Source of the DNA: Luteibacter jiangsuensis
Lineage (GTDB): Bacteria > Pseudomonadota > Gammaproteobacteria > Xanthomonadales > Rhodanobacteraceae
Reading direction: 5' to 3'
Length of the DNA stretch: 64,000 bases
Assembly: GCF_011742555.1 (NCBI RefSeq)
Contig: NZ_JAAQQR010000010.1
Coordinates: forward strand, 86,466 to 150,465
Each line of letters opens with the position of its first letter. Position 1 is the first letter of the stretch. Below, piece after piece: positions 9,300 to 19,441 of this stretch. A program made the position numbers and the translations under genes. Under the pieces are notes generated by a model. The model did not search any database and had not been told where the DNA came from. It saw nothing but the letters and a program-made list of their open reading frames with translations.

Positions 9300-10535
9300 C
9301 TAGTACAGCGCGCGCGCCTTCAGCGTGCCTTCGATGGCTGCCAGCTCGTTGCGTAGCGCGGCCGCATGTTCCTCGGATGTGGTCACGTCGATGACCACGT
9401 AGCCCACTTGTGCCGAGGTTTGCAGGTACTGGCCGTCGATGTTCACCGCGGCACGGGAGAAGACCTCGTTCACCCGTGACAGCACGCCGGGAATGTTCCG
9501 GTGGATGTGCAGCAGGCGCCGGCTGGTGGGATGCCCCGGCAAGGAGACCTCGGGGAAATTCACCGCCGAGAGCGTGCTGCCGTTGTCGCTGTAGCGAACC
9601 AGCTTCGAGGCCACCTCGATGCCGATGTTCTCCTGCGCCTCGGCGGTGCTGCCACCCACGTGCGGCGTGAGGATGACGTTGTCCATGCCCACCAGCGGCG
9701 AAACGAAGGGATCGTCGTTGCCCTTGGGCTCCACCGGGAAAACGTCGATGGCCGCGCCCGCGAGATGCTTCGAATGCAATGCGGCGGCCAGGGCGTCGAT
9801 GTCGACGACGGTGCCGCGGGACGCGTTCACCAGCATGGCGCCGGGGCGCATGCGGGCGATCTCCGAGGCACCGATCAGGTTCTTCGTCTGTGGCGTTTCG
9901 GGCACGTGCAGGGTGACCACGTCCGCCCTTTCGAGCAGGTCGTCGAGGCTGGCGGCGGCACGGGCATTGCCGAGCGAGAGCTTCGGCTCGATGTCATGGA
10001 AGATCACGCGCATGCCCAGAGCCTCGGCCAGCACGCCCACCTGCGTGCCGATATGGCCGTAACCGACGATGCCCAGCACCTTGTCGCGAACCTCGTAGCT
10101 TCCTGCGGCGGATTTCGACCAGCCGCCCCGGTGACACAGCGCGTTCTTCTCGGGGATACGGCGCACGAGCAGGATGGTTTCGGCGATAACCAGTTCCGCC
10201 ACGCTGCGGGTGTTCGAATAGGGCGCATTGAACACGGGCACGCCGAGGCGCTCGGCCTCGCCGGTATCGACCTGATTCGTGCCGATGCAGAAGCAACCCA
10301 CCGCGATCAGGCGGCGGGCTTCCGCCAGGACCGGGGCCGTGAGCTGGGTGCGGGAGCGGATGCCCACGATATGGGCATCGGCGATGCGCTCCATCAGCTC
10401 GTCCTCGGGGAGGGACTTCTCATGGAACTCGATTTGCGAATAGCCGGCCTGGCGGAAGGTGTCCAGCGCGCTTCGGCTCACGCCTTCCAGCAGCAGGACC
10501 TTGATGTCTTCCTTTGGATACGAGGTGCGCGTCAT
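9300..10535 (-). CDS. serA: D-3-phosphoglycerate dehydrogenase
   Basis: Catalyses the first committed step of serine synthesis, 3-phosphoglycerate to 3-phosphohydroxypyruvate, with NAD+. The 411-residue protein equals the E. coli type in length. The substrate-binding domain is split around a Rossmann domain (VLGIVGYGHIGTQVGVLAEALGM). The catalytic Arg and His are in NASRGTVVDIDAL and LTPHVGGSTAEAQ. The C-terminal ACT domain (about 340-411, IPGVLSRVNEVFSRAAVNIDGQYLQT) would give serine feedback control. The start MTRTSYPKEDIKVLLLEG at 10535 aligns with the family; the open frame upstream is discarded. It is divergent from a D-2-hydroxyglutarate-dehydrogenase-like gene. Confidence 0.96.
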   Translation of the reverse strand: MTRTSYPKEDIKVLLLEGVSRSALDTFRQAGYSQIEFHEKSLPEDELMERIADAHIVGIRSRTQLTAPVLAEARRLIAVGCFCIGTNQVDTGEAERLGVPVFNAPYSNTRSVAELVIAETILLVRRIPEKNALCHRGGWSKSAAGSYEVRDKVLGIVGYGHIGTQVGVLAEALGMRVIFHDIEPKLSLGNARAAASLDDLLERADVVTLHVPETPQTKNLIGASEIARMRPGAMLVNASRGTVVDIDALAAALHSKHLAGAAIDVFPVEPKGNDDPFVSPLVGMDNVILTPHVGGSTAEAQENIGIEVASKLVRYSDNGSTLSAVNFPEVSLPGHPTSRRLLHIHRNIPGVLSRVNEVFSRAAVNIDGQYLQTSAQVGYVVIDVTTSEEHAAALRNELAAIEGTLKARALY

Positions 10536-10649
10536 GGCCGGTACGTTCTGTTCCACGGGAGGAAGGACCACTATGCCAGATCGCGGCACGCATGTTGCGG
10601 CGCACCCAAAGGGCTGGCACGCTCGACACGACACCCGAGCGAGCTTTCC

Positions 10650-12032
10650 ATGACCGACCCCCGCCTGGCCGAGCTGATCCGCCTGATCCCCGCCCTCAAG
10701 CTGTCCGTGGAGGCAGGCGATCTGGAACACCACGGCCGCGACTGGACGCGGCGCTGGACCCCCGCGCCGCTGGCGGTCGCGTGGCCGGCGTCCATCGACG
10801 AGGTGCAAGGCGTCGTCCGCTGGGCGAGCGCGCACGGCGTCGGCATCGTGCCCTCGGGAGGACGCACCGGCCTTTCCGGGGGCGCCGTGGCCGCGCAGGG
10901 CGAACTGGTGCTCAGCCTCGATCGCATGAACCGCGTGCTCGGCTTCGACCCCATCGACCGCACGCTCACGGTCGAACCCGGCATCGCTTTGGAGGCGGTG
11001 CAGAATGCCGCACGCGAGCATGCGCTGCTTTATCCGGTGAACTTCGCCGCGCGCGGCTCCTGCCAGATCGGCGGAAACATCGCGACCAACGCCGGGGGTA
11101 TACGGGTCATTCGTTACGGCAACACGCGGCAGTGGGTGGCAGGCCTGAAGGTGGTCACCGGTACGGGCGAACTGCTCGACCTCAACCGCGGGCTGGTGAA
11201 GAACGCTTCCGGCTACGACCTGCGCCACCTGGTCATCGGTTCCGAAGGCACCCTGGGCATCGTGGTGGAAGCGACGCTTACGCTCACCTCACCGCCGCCG
11301 CCGTCCCAGGTCATGCTGCTGGCGGTTCCGGCCATGGACGCGCTGATGAAGGTGTTCGCGGAAGCGCGCCACCGCCTCGCGCTCGAAGCGTTCGAGTTCT
11401 TTACGGAAAGGGCGTTGCATCACGTGCTTGCGCACGGCGCGCAAAGGCCCTTCGCCGAGGATCACCCGTTCTATGTCGTGACCGAGTTCGATGCGGGCGA
11501 CGAGAAGGCGGAGGCGGAGGCGCTGGATTTCTTCGAATTCTGCCTCGGCGAAGGCTGGGTGACCGATGGCGTGATCGCCTCCAGCGAAGCACAGGCGGCG
11601 TCGCTGTGGCGCTTGCGCGAAGGCATCACCGAGAGCCTCGCCCCGCACAAGCCGTACAAGAACGACGTCTCCGTGCGCATTTCCGCCGTGCCGGCCTTCA
11701 TGGAAGAGATGCACGCCCTCCTTTCCGCCGAGTACCCGGCATTCGACGTGGTGTGGTTCGGACACATCGGCGACGGCAACCTGCACATCAACGTGCTGAA
11801 GCCCGCGGAACTCGACAACGGCGTGTTCGTCGAGCAATGCGAGCATGTCACCTCGTTGCTCGTGGAGACGCTGGCCCGCCACGGCGGCAGCATCTCGGCC
11901 GAGCACGGCATCGGCCTCGTCAAGAAGCCCTGGCTGGGCAGTGTGCGCAGCGAGGCCGAGATCGCCCTGATGCGCGGTATCAAGGCGGTGTGGGATCCGA
12001 ACGGCATCATGAATCCCGGGAAGCTTCTGTAG
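10650..12032 (+). CDS. FAD-linked oxidase, probable D-2-hydroxyglutarate dehydrogenase
   Basis: A 460-residue flavoprotein of the VAO/GlcD family. The N-terminal FAD-binding domain (about 30-215) has PSGGRTGLSGG and GGNIATNAGGIRVIRYGNTRQWV. The C-terminal FAD-oxidase domain has WFGHIGDGNLHINVLKP and ISAEHGIGLVKKPWL with metal and substrate histidines. The family includes D-lactate, glycolate and D-2-hydroxyglutarate dehydrogenases. The 114-base divergent arrangement with serA favours D-2-hydroxyglutarate: SerA can reduce 2-oxoglutarate to D-2-hydroxyglutarate, and coupling to this oxidase is known in Pseudomonas. D-lactate remains the main alternative. A REP hairpin follows the stop by about 10 bases. 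Confidence 0.85.
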   Translation: MTDPRLAELIRLIPALKLSVEAGDLEHHGRDWTRRWTPAPLAVAWPASIDEVQGVVRWASAHGVGIVPSGGRTGLSGGAVAAQGELVLSLDRMNRVLGFDPIDRTLTVEPGIALEAVQNAAREHALLYPVNFAARGSCQIGGNIATNAGGIRVIRYGNTRQWVAGLKVVTGTGELLDLNRGLVKNASGYDLRHLVIGSEGTLGIVVEATLTLTSPPPPSQVMLLAVPAMDALMKVFAEARHRLALEAFEFFTERALHHVLAHGAQRPFAEDHPFYVVTEFDAGDEKAEAEALDFFEFCLGEGWVTDGVIASSEAQAASLWRLREGITESLAPHKPYKNDVSVRISAVPAFMEEMHALLSAEYPAFDVVWFGHIGDGNLHINVLKPAELDNGVFVEQCEHVTSLLVETLARHGGSISAEHGIGLVKKPWLGSVRSEAEIALMRGIKAVWDPNGIMNPGKLL

Positions 12033-12043
12033 GAACGCGCCCT

Positions 12044-12122
12044 GTGGGAGCCGCTTCAGCGGCGATCCCGCGGCAGCGGGCAACCTGCCGCGAGCACCCA
12101 TCGCCGCTGAAGCGGCTCCCAC
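12044..12122. repeat. REP-like palindrome, GTGGGAGCC family, copy 1
   Basis: Outer arms GTGGGAGCCGCTTCAGCGGC (from 12044) and its complement (ending 12122) are perfectly paired over 23 bases through GAT/ATC. The inner part contains CCGCGGCAGCGGG and GCCGCGAGCACCC. It lies just after the D-2-hydroxyglutarate-dehydrogenase-like gene. It is nearly identical to copy 2. Confidence 0.93.
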
Positions 12123-12181
12123 ACAAAGCCCGGTGGTCGCAAGACAAGCAGGTGCTGGTGTCGCAAGGCTCCGCTCGTTAG

Positions 12182-13171
<990 letters not shown>

Positions 13172-13182
13172 GAGCGAGCCCT

Positions 13183-13261
13183 GTGGGAGCCGCTTCAGCG
13201 GCGATCCCGCGGCAGCGGGCAACTTGCCGCGAGCACCCATCGCCGCTGAAGCGGCTCCCAC
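13183..13261. repeat. REP-like palindrome, GTGGGAGCC family, copy 2
   Basis: Same structure as copy 1 with one visible difference in the inner segment (AACTTGCC for AACCTGCC). It occupies the gap between the convergent pip and nuclease genes, where a double-stranded RNA hairpin could end both transcripts. Confidence 0.93.
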
Positions 13262-13301
13262 AGTAACGACGGGGTGCCCCCGGGAGGGCACCCCGTTTCC
13301 A

Positions 13302-16040
13302 TCAGAACAACCCCAGCGGCAGCGCCAGCATGTCGACCACGAAACCGTCATGGTCCGACGAGCCGATGGCCTTCTGCACGCCTGTGGCGGACGCCGAATC
13401 GTCGATCGTCTGCACGGGTGCGTCGAGGTTGCCGCGGCCGTACTGCATCTGCAGGAAGAGGCCACGTGCCACGGTGTTCAGTAACGCATGGTCCAGCACC
13501 TGGTGGGTGGGCACCTTGCGGGGGCCTTCGCCCTGGATGTTGCCGAAGTTCTCGGTGAACAGGAACGAGTAGCGGTCCTGCGCCGGCACCGAGTCCACGG
13601 CATTCCAGAGCGACGGCCTCACCAGGTTTCCGCCCAGCTTCAGCAGGTTCTGGCTGTCGTCGTACTTGCCCGAGATGAGGCCCACCACGTCGGTGAAGCC
13701 GTCGCTGAACTGGTAGGCGTTGAAGTCGCCCACCACCAGCAGCGGTGCGAGCAGGTTCTTCCTGTCCGTCTGGATCGCCTGCACCTGCGTAGCCAGCGAT
13801 TTCGCCTGGAGGAACCGCTTCTCGCGGTCGCGCTCGGCGGTCGGGCCGGTCTTGTCCACGTTCTGCCGTGCCTTCGGATGCACCGAGATCACGTTGATCC
13901 GCATGCGTCCTACGATCGACGGCACGTCGGCGGTGAGCAGCAGGGGCGGGTGATCGTGCACGAACGCGGTCTGGTCGCCGTCCTGCCAGGTTTCGTCGGC
14001 ACCGAGCTGGCGCACGGAGAGCACACGAACGCGATCGGTGCGAACGAGGAAGCCCACGTTGATGCCGCTCGGATCGTGGCCCGGCTGGAGGAATGCCTCG
14101 TACTGTGCCGGATAGTCGTCACCCAGCTGCTTCGCGAGGCCTTGCAGCACCTGCAGGCTCTTCACCTCTTCCACGGAGAGGATGTCCGGCAGCTTCAGCA
14201 CGCTACCGATATAGGCCGACAGCCGCTGGGTCTTGAGCTTCACCTCGTCGGCGGTCGGCTCCGTGTCGCCACCGCTGCAGGTATAGGTGGTGTTGAACTC
14301 CGTGTCGCAGAAGCGCTCGGTGTTGAACGCGCCGATGCGCACCGCGTAGAACGGCCGCGAATCCACCGCGCGGGGCAGCTTGGCCGCCTTCTTGATATCG
14401 ATCGATGTCGGAATGAAGGTGTATGCGCCGAACGCATAAGACATCACGCCTTCGGCGCGGAAGGTGGTGCCGGCGTTGAACGGTGTGTTCGGAGCGACGG
14501 CGCCGAAGTCCGCGGTGTTCATCTTGAACACCTGCGGATTACCCGACCAGTTCGGCAGGTTCACGCCCTCCGGCACCGGCACGGTGTAGCGCACGCCCGG
14601 TTCGCGCAGCGACCGCTTGCCATTGGCGGTGATGTACACCTCGGCGAAGGGTTCGTTGCTGAAGCGCAGGTTGCCGGTGGTGATCATGCCGTTGTCGATC
14701 GAGACGCGCATGCCCACGTAGCACTGGAAGTTGGTCTCGCCGCAGGACAGCGCATTCGGGTCCGACGAAGGCACCTTGTCGCCGAAGACCACGGCCTTGG
14801 GCAGACGCACACCGCGCTGCGTGGTGGTGATCTGGGCGTTCTTCAGTTCCGGCAGGTTGAAGTAGTTGTCGACGGTGGCTTCCACATCGACCATGTCGCC
14901 GGCCTTCACCGTCGGCGTCGTGCTCGTGAACACGTAGATGCCGTTGGAGGTCAGGCGATCGTCGTCGGCGCGGTTGTCCGGCGTCTGCATCGTGAAGCCC
15001 GCGGGGCCCACGGCGGTGACGATGTTGCCATGCGTGGAAACGCGCTTGCCGAGTAGCGGCGACACCTGGCCGCGCCCCGTGACCTGCCAGATCTCGGCGG
15101 CGACGGGAATCTCGTTGAGGATGGCCCCGATGGCCGAGCCCTTGGCGATGGTGACATCGCCGCCGGTGGCGTCGCTCAGGTTGACGCGGAAGGCCTTGTC
15201 GGGGCCAGCGGCTTTCGCACCGTGCACGTTGACGTTGAACGTCGTGCTCGTGCTTCCGGCCGGAATGGTGACCGTCGTGTCGACGGCGTCGTAATCGCCG
15301 GCGGCGACGGTCGCGGTGTCGTCGGCGGTCGCGGCATGCACGGCGATGTCGGTCGAAGCCGCTTCGCTCAGCGACACCGTAAACGGCATGGGCTGGTCGT
15401 CGCCATTGCGCACGCTGACCGTGGCGTCGGCGATCGAAAGGCTCAGGCCCTGGACGGTGCAGGGCGATGTGCTGGCGCGCGGCGAGGTGGGTGCCACCTT
15501 TACCCAGTCGGCCGAGTTGTCGCCGCTGTTCTGCGGCAGGCCCGCGCCGTTGACCTTGCGTCCGTAGCCCTGGTCCGCATTCGCACTGCCCAGGCTGGCG
15601 AGCGGCGTGCCTTGCTTGTACGCCGAGCCTGCGCTCAAACCTACCTGGTCGACGATCGTCCCGGAGGCGTTCAGCAGGGCGAGGCCGCCGTCGTCGGTGA
15701 TGCCGGTGGAATACTTCAGATCGGGCGTCACGGCGCCCGAGTAGCCGGACGAACCGCCGTTCGCCAACAGCAGGAAACATCCCGGGGCCACTGACGTGCC
15801 GGCGGGGAAGGTGAAGCGCGTGCCGGTGGTGCCGCTGGCGTTGGAAGCGTTTAACTTATAGCCGGAAACGTCCAGTGCGGCCGTGCCGGTGTTCTGCACT
15901 TCCACGAATTCGTCGTTGCCGCCGCTGGGGCCGCGAACGCGGAATTGCGTGATGGAAAGATCCGCCGCCTGCAGCGGCAGAACGGTAAGAAGGCCTGCCA
16001 GCGCCGCCCATGAGGCACGCCGTGAAGTCGTGGAACGCAT
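13302..16040 (-). CDS. Secreted multidomain endonuclease/exonuclease/phosphatase-family nuclease
   Basis: A 912-residue exported protein. A signal peptide (about 1-25, ending PLQAADL) precedes a lamin-tail domain (about 27-150, TQFRVRGPSGGNDEFVEVQNTG), a Calx-beta-like domain (about 190-290), an OB-like segment, and a C-terminal EEP nuclease domain (about 560-905). Nuclease motifs are present: LSVEEVKSLQVL, VVGDFNAYQ, HQVLDHALLN and GSSDHDGFVV with the catalytic Asp-His. This resembles the ExeM/NucH extracellular DNases of Shewanella and Aeromonas, which scavenge DNA or remodel biofilm. The start at 16040 is set by GAGGGGAC upstream. It lacks a C-terminal sorting tag. Confidence 0.88.
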   Translation of the reverse strand: MRSTTSRRASWAALAGLLTVLPLQAADLSITQFRVRGPSGGNDEFVEVQNTGTAALDVSGYKLNASNASGTTGTRFTFPAGTSVAPGCFLLLANGGSSGYSGAVTPDLKYSTGITDDGGLALLNASGTIVDQVGLSAGSAYKQGTPLASLGSANADQGYGRKVNGAGLPQNSGDNSADWVKVAPTSPRASTSPCTVQGLSLSIADATVSVRNGDDQPMPFTVSLSEAASTDIAVHAATADDTATVAAGDYDAVDTTVTIPAGSTSTTFNVNVHGAKAAGPDKAFRVNLSDATGGDVTIAKGSAIGAILNEIPVAAEIWQVTGRGQVSPLLGKRVSTHGNIVTAVGPAGFTMQTPDNRADDDRLTSNGIYVFTSTTPTVKAGDMVDVEATVDNYFNLPELKNAQITTTQRGVRLPKAVVFGDKVPSSDPNALSCGETNFQCYVGMRVSIDNGMITTGNLRFSNEPFAEVYITANGKRSLREPGVRYTVPVPEGVNLPNWSGNPQVFKMNTADFGAVAPNTPFNAGTTFRAEGVMSYAFGAYTFIPTSIDIKKAAKLPRAVDSRPFYAVRIGAFNTERFCDTEFNTTYTCSGGDTEPTADEVKLKTQRLSAYIGSVLKLPDILSVEEVKSLQVLQGLAKQLGDDYPAQYEAFLQPGHDPSGINVGFLVRTDRVRVLSVRQLGADETWQDGDQTAFVHDHPPLLLTADVPSIVGRMRINVISVHPKARQNVDKTGPTAERDREKRFLQAKSLATQVQAIQTDRKNLLAPLLVVGDFNAYQFSDGFTDVVGLISGKYDDSQNLLKLGGNLVRPSLWNAVDSVPAQDRYSFLFTENFGNIQGEGPRKVPTHQVLDHALLNTVARGLFLQMQYGRGNLDAPVQTIDDSASATGVQKAIGSSDHDGFVVDMLALPLGLF

Positions 16041-16190
16041 TCGATGTCCCCTCGAGTCGTTGGTTGCGTGCGACCCGAAAGCACCCCGCATCCCCTGCGC
16101 GGCGTTCCCCCTGTCGAGCCCACCCGCCGAGTGTGCCCCGAATTTGTGACAGCGGGATGTGACGGAGCCGTCGCCTTAGGAATCGACCAG

Positions 16191-16253
16191 CCGGCGATCC
16201 CGCGAACCCGGCAGGCTCGCGACGAGCACCCATCGCCGCTGAAGCGGCTCCCA
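16191..16253. repeat. REP-like palindrome, degenerate copy 3
   Basis: The right arm (ATCGCCGCTGAAGCGGCTCC, ending 16253) is intact. The left arm is reduced to CCGGCGATCCCGCG. It lies upstream of the nuclease gene, back to back with copy 4. Confidence 0.75.
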
Positions 16254-16274
16254 CAAAAAGCCAAGCTGCTCCGT

Positions 16275-16356
16275 GTGGGAGCCGGCTACGCCGGCGATTC
16301 CCGCGGCAGCGGGCCGTCTGGCCGCGAGCACCCATCGCCGCTGAAGCGGCTCCCAC
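16275..16356. repeat. REP-like palindrome, GTGGGAGCC family, copy 4
   Basis: The left arm is the variant GTGGGAGCCGGCTACGCCGG; the right arm is the standard one ending CGGCTCCCAC. The two arms pair only in the outer GTGGGAGCC and inner CCG segments, so this is a mosaic of two subtypes. It precedes the upp 3' end by 11 bases. Confidence 0.88.
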
Positions 16357-16367
16357 AGAAGGTGACT

Positions 16368-17006
16368 TTAGCCAGCCTTCTGTTTCGTGCCGAAGATCTT
16401 GTCGCCCGCGTCGCCCAGGCCGGGGAGGATGTAGCCCAGTTCATTGAGGCGGTCGTCGATGGAGGCCACGTAGATCTCGATGTCCGGATGAGCGGCCTCG
16501 ATGCGCTTCAGGCCCTCCGGTGCGGCTACGAGGAACAGGCCCTTGATCTTCTTCGCACCCGCCGCCTTAAGCATGTCCACCGTGGCGACGAGCGTGCCGG
16601 CAGTGGCCAGCATCGGGTCGACAATCAGCGCCGTGCGTTCGGCCATGCCGCCGCTCAGTTTTTCGTAATACGCGACCGGTTCCAGAGTCTCCTCGTCACG
16701 CTGGATACCCACGACGCTGACCTTGGCCGAGGGGATCAGCTCCAGCACGCCCGAGAGCATGCCCAGGCCGGCACGGAGGATCGGTACGATGGTGACCTTC
16801 TTGCCCTTGATGTGGGTGACTTCGACGGGGCCGGCCCAGCCGTCGATAGTCTTGCACTCGGTCTCCATGTCGGCCGTGGCTTCGTAAGTGAGCAACGCGG
16901 CGACTTCGGACGCCAGTTCGCGAAATTCCTTCGTGCTTATGCCGGCCCGGCGCATCAGGCCGAGCTTGTGCTGGATGAGGGGGTGGCGAACTTCGACGAT
17001 CTTCAT
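16368..17006 (-). CDS. upp: Uracil phosphoribosyltransferase
   Basis: Salvages uracil to UMP using PRPP. The 212-residue protein starts [20 protein letters not shown] and contains PILRAGLGM, the PRPP-binding loop [13 protein letters not shown], and the uracil-binding end [17 protein letters not shown]. Length is near the usual 208-210. The frame runs further upstream through REP sequence, but ATG 17006 gives the family start. It is flanked by REP copies on both sides and appears monocistronic. Confidence 0.96.
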   Translation of the reverse strand: MKIVEVRHPLIQHKLGLMRRAGISTKEFRELASEVAALLTYEATADMETECKTIDGWAGPVEVTHIKGKKVTIVPILRAGLGMLSGVLELIPSAKVSVVGIQRDEETLEPVAYYEKLSGGMAERTALIVDPMLATAGTLVATVDMLKAAGAKKIKGLFLVAAPEGLKRIEAAHPDIEIYVASIDDRLNELGYILPGLGDAGDKIFGTKQKAG

Positions 17007-17070
17007 GGCACGGGCTTCGCATGGCGGTGACCCGCGCATTGTCGCACCTGCCTTGGGACGGGGGACACAT

Positions 17071-17149
17071 GTGGGAGCCGCTTCAGCGGCGATCCCGCGG
17101 CAGCGGCAGGCTGGCCGCAAACACCCATCGCCGCTGAAGCGGCTCCCAC
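17071..17149. repeat. REP-like palindrome, GTGGGAGCC family, copy 5
   Basis: Complete outer arms (GTGGGAGCCGCTTCAGCGGC from 17071 and its complement ending 17149). The inner segment differs (GGCAGGCTGGCCGCAAACACC). It lies between the upp start and the PsiF-protein 3' end. Confidence 0.92.
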
Positions 17150-17215
17150 ACAAAGCTGGCTGTGTACAGGCGAGGTATGCCTCTTGCTGCATTCGCGCCT
17201 TCGGCGCCCGACGAA

Positions 17216-17527
17216 TCAGTGCTTCAGACAACTGCTCATGAAGCTCTTCCGCGCGTCGCCCTTCAGACCCTTCGCGGACGCGTCGGCGTTGCACGACTTC
17301 ATCCTTTCCTGCGGCGACGACTTCGCCGGCTGCTCGCCCTTGAGGCAGCTGCTCATGAAGGCTTTTCGTTCATCGCCCACCTTCCCGGAGGCCTGCGAGT
17401 TGCAGGTGCTCATCCGCTGTTGCTGCGGGGTCAGGTCTTTCTTTGCGGGCATCTGCTGCGCGGCAACGGTGCCGGCGGCGAAAAGGGACAGGGACACGAC
17501 GGCAAGGACACGGAGCTGCGTACGCAT
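17216..17527 (-). CDS. Small exported PsiF-repeat protein
   Basis: A 103-residue protein with a signal peptide ([24 protein letters not shown]) and two tandem copies of the PsiF repeat, each with RMxxCNxxA and [27 protein letters not shown] then [20 protein letters not shown]. The paired cysteines in each repeat suggest a disulfide in the periplasm. The family is named after a phosphate-starvation-inducible E. coli protein; its function is unknown. ATG 17527 has GAGGG 7 bases upstream. Confidence 0.9.
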   Translation of the reverse strand: MRTQLRVLAVVSLSLFAAGTVAAQQMPAKKDLTPQQQRMSTCNSQASGKVGDERKAFMSSCLKGEQPAKSSPQERMKSCNADASAKGLKGDARKSFMSSCLKH

Positions 17528-17622
17528 GGCAAACCCTCGACGTGAAGCCGGGCGAATCCGGCCGGTGGAGCTTACCGCGGTCACGGGATCGGTGCTGCCC
17601 CTCCCGCAGACGGGGGCTTTGT

Positions 17623-17703
17623 GTGGGAGCCGCTTCAGCGGCGATGGGTGCTCGCGGCAGAGTTGCCCGCTGCCGCGGGATCGCCGGCAAAGCCGGCTCC
17701 CAC
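17623..17703. repeat. REP-like palindrome, copy 6, inner part inverted
   Basis: The left arm GTGGGAGCCGCTTCAGCGGC (17623) is followed by GATGGGTGCTCGCGGC, the inner segment in reverse orientation to copies 1-5. The right arm is the variant GCCGGCAAAGCCGGCTCCCAC. It shows the element can be read as either strand and that arms exchange between subtypes. Confidence 0.9.
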
Positions 17704-17732
17704 AAGGGTTCCTGGCCCCAGGATACCGGCGG

Positions 17733-19229
17733 TCACGCCGCCTTGGTCGACGCCCGGCGCGGGCCTTCCTTCAGCGCGTGGCGGACCTCTTCCACGATCA
17801 GGTCCACTTCCGCGCTGGTGACGCGGAAGTGCGGCGTGAAGCGCAGCGAGTTGGCGCCGCCGTGAATCACGCCGATGCCACGCTCACGCATGTATTCCTC
17901 GGTGGAACCTTCGCCATAGCACTTGAACTCGGGCGCCAGTTCGCAGGAGAACAGCAGGCCGGTGCCCTGCACCTTGGTGATGAGCCCGCCGAGTTCGTTC
18001 TTGAGGGCCTCGAACTTCCTCAGGAATTCCTGGCCCTTCTCGCGAATGTTCGTGCGCACGTCGTCGGTCAGTTCGTCCAGCGTGGCCACGGCGACGTCGA
18101 GCGCGCGCGGATTCGCGGTCATCGTGTTGCCGTAGATACCCTTGCGGTAAAGACCCGCCACGCGTTCGGTCACGGCCAGCACCGACAGCGGATACTGCCC
18201 GGCGTTGAGCGCCTTCGAGAAGGTTTCCATGTCCGGGGCTTCCATCGATTCGAAGCCCGGGTAGTCCACGATGGACAGCACGCCGTGCGCGCGCAGGCCG
18301 GCCTGGATCGAATCGACCAGCAGCAGCGTGCCGTGCTCGCGGGTGAGTTCGCGCGCCGCCGCGTAGAACTCCGGCGTCACGGCACGACCCGGGTCGCCTT
18401 CGCCCATCACCGGCTCGAGGAACATCGCCTCGATGAACCAGCCCTGGCGATCGGCCTCGGCGAACGCGGCCTTCAGCTGGGCCACGTTATACGGCTCCAC
18501 CGTGATCAGCGTGTCCTCGTTGCGGAAGCTGGCGAGGTGCTGCTGGTAGTTGCGGCGCGAGGAATCCGAATAGAGCGCGGGGCGCTCCGTGCGGCCGTGG
18601 AACGCGCCCTTGACGGCCAGGCGCTTGATGGTGCGGCCGGCATGCCGTGCGCCAGGGTCGGTCATGAGACGTGCGTTGACGTCGGCGATGCGTCCCGCCA
18701 GCGTGACCGACTCGGAGCCCGAATTCAGGCACAGGAAGTGTGTGTACGGGCTGCCGCCACGGTTGCGACCGAGTTCCTTGCGCAACGCATTCGAGAGGCG
18801 GATCTGCGCGACGTTGGCCGTCATGACGTTGGCCATGACCTGCGGGCGAGACATCGCTTCGAGCACGTGTTTCGGATTGTGGCCAAAACCGAGCATGCCG
18901 TAGCCGCCGTCGTCGTGCAGCACGGCACCCTTGAGCGTGACGATCCAAGGACCGCGCGCGGCGGCCGGCATGTACGGGTTCACGCAGTCGTCGGGGTAGA
19001 AATTGACCAGCCCCGACTGCGCGCGATGGATCTGTTCCGCTTCGTCGAGGCGGAGGAAATCGGCCATGTCGTTGCGCAGGGCGCGGTGATAGGCGACTGC
19101 TTCCTCGATGGCTTCCACGAGGGACGCGTCGGTTGCCGCGAAGCGGGCGATGGTGTCGTCCGGCAGGCCGCGCGTACGCGGCGCACCGCCGAAGTCGCGC
19201 AACTCACGCAAAAGACCGATGACGTCCAT
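17733..19229 (-). CDS. Class III PLP-dependent aminotransferase
   Basis: A 498-residue cytosolic fold-type I aminotransferase. Cofactor-binding features are in order: NSGSESV (169-175), KGAFHGRTERP (207-217), the Asp that contacts the pyridine N in VDSIQAGLRAHG (D306) and the Schiff-base lysine, probably K339 in FSKALNAGQYPLSVLAV. The sequence is longer than ornithine or acetylornithine aminotransferases (about 400). It has an extra N-terminal helical region of about 90 residues. The substrate cannot be assigned. The start at 19229 has GAGGAG upstream. A TTGATA-N17-TACTTA promoter is visible. Confidence 0.85.
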   Translation of the reverse strand: MDVIGLLRELRDFGGAPRTRGLPDDTIARFAATDASLVEAIEEAVAYHRALRNDMADFLRLDEAEQIHRAQSGLVNFYPDDCVNPYMPAAARGPWIVTLKGAVLHDDGGYGMLGFGHNPKHVLEAMSRPQVMANVMTANVAQIRLSNALRKELGRNRGGSPYTHFLCLNSGSESVTLAGRIADVNARLMTDPGARHAGRTIKRLAVKGAFHGRTERPALYSDSSRRNYQQHLASFRNEDTLITVEPYNVAQLKAAFAEADRQGWFIEAMFLEPVMGEGDPGRAVTPEFYAAARELTREHGTLLLVDSIQAGLRAHGVLSIVDYPGFESMEAPDMETFSKALNAGQYPLSVLAVTERVAGLYRKGIYGNTMTANPRALDVAVATLDELTDDVRTNIREKGQEFLRKFEALKNELGGLITKVQGTGLLFSCELAPEFKCYGEGSTEEYMRERGIGVIHGGANSLRFTPHFRVTSAEVDLIVEEVRHALKEGPRRASTKAA

Positions 19230-19287
19230 AAACCACTCCTCGCACTGGTGACGCGGCACTGATGGCAACGATCCCTTAAGAGGCCGC

Positions 19288-19316
19288 TAAGTATCTATAT
19301 GTAAAGGGATTATCAA
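19288..19316 (-). promoter_or_regulatory. Sigma-70-type promoter candidate for the aminotransferase
   Basis: On the minus strand TTGATA (19316-19311) and TACTTA (19293-19288) are separated by 17 bases. The segment is conspicuously AT-rich against its surroundings. Transcription would start about 50 bases before the ATG at 19229. Confidence 0.5.
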
Positions 19317-19441
19317 CCCAGCATAGCACGCGCATTTTGGCGGCGTAACCCCCGGGTGACGCTTGTCACATGCGCACAATGACGCAAGCGACTGCCGCCA
19401 ATGGCTTGCGAGGGAATATGTTGCGCTGCAAGGAGGGGACC

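Noticed and set aside
19370..19441. An upstream ATG extending the ABC ATPase by 24 residues
   Set aside because: No ribosome-binding site there, whereas AAGGAGGGG sits just before ATG 19442 and the shorter form matches the family.
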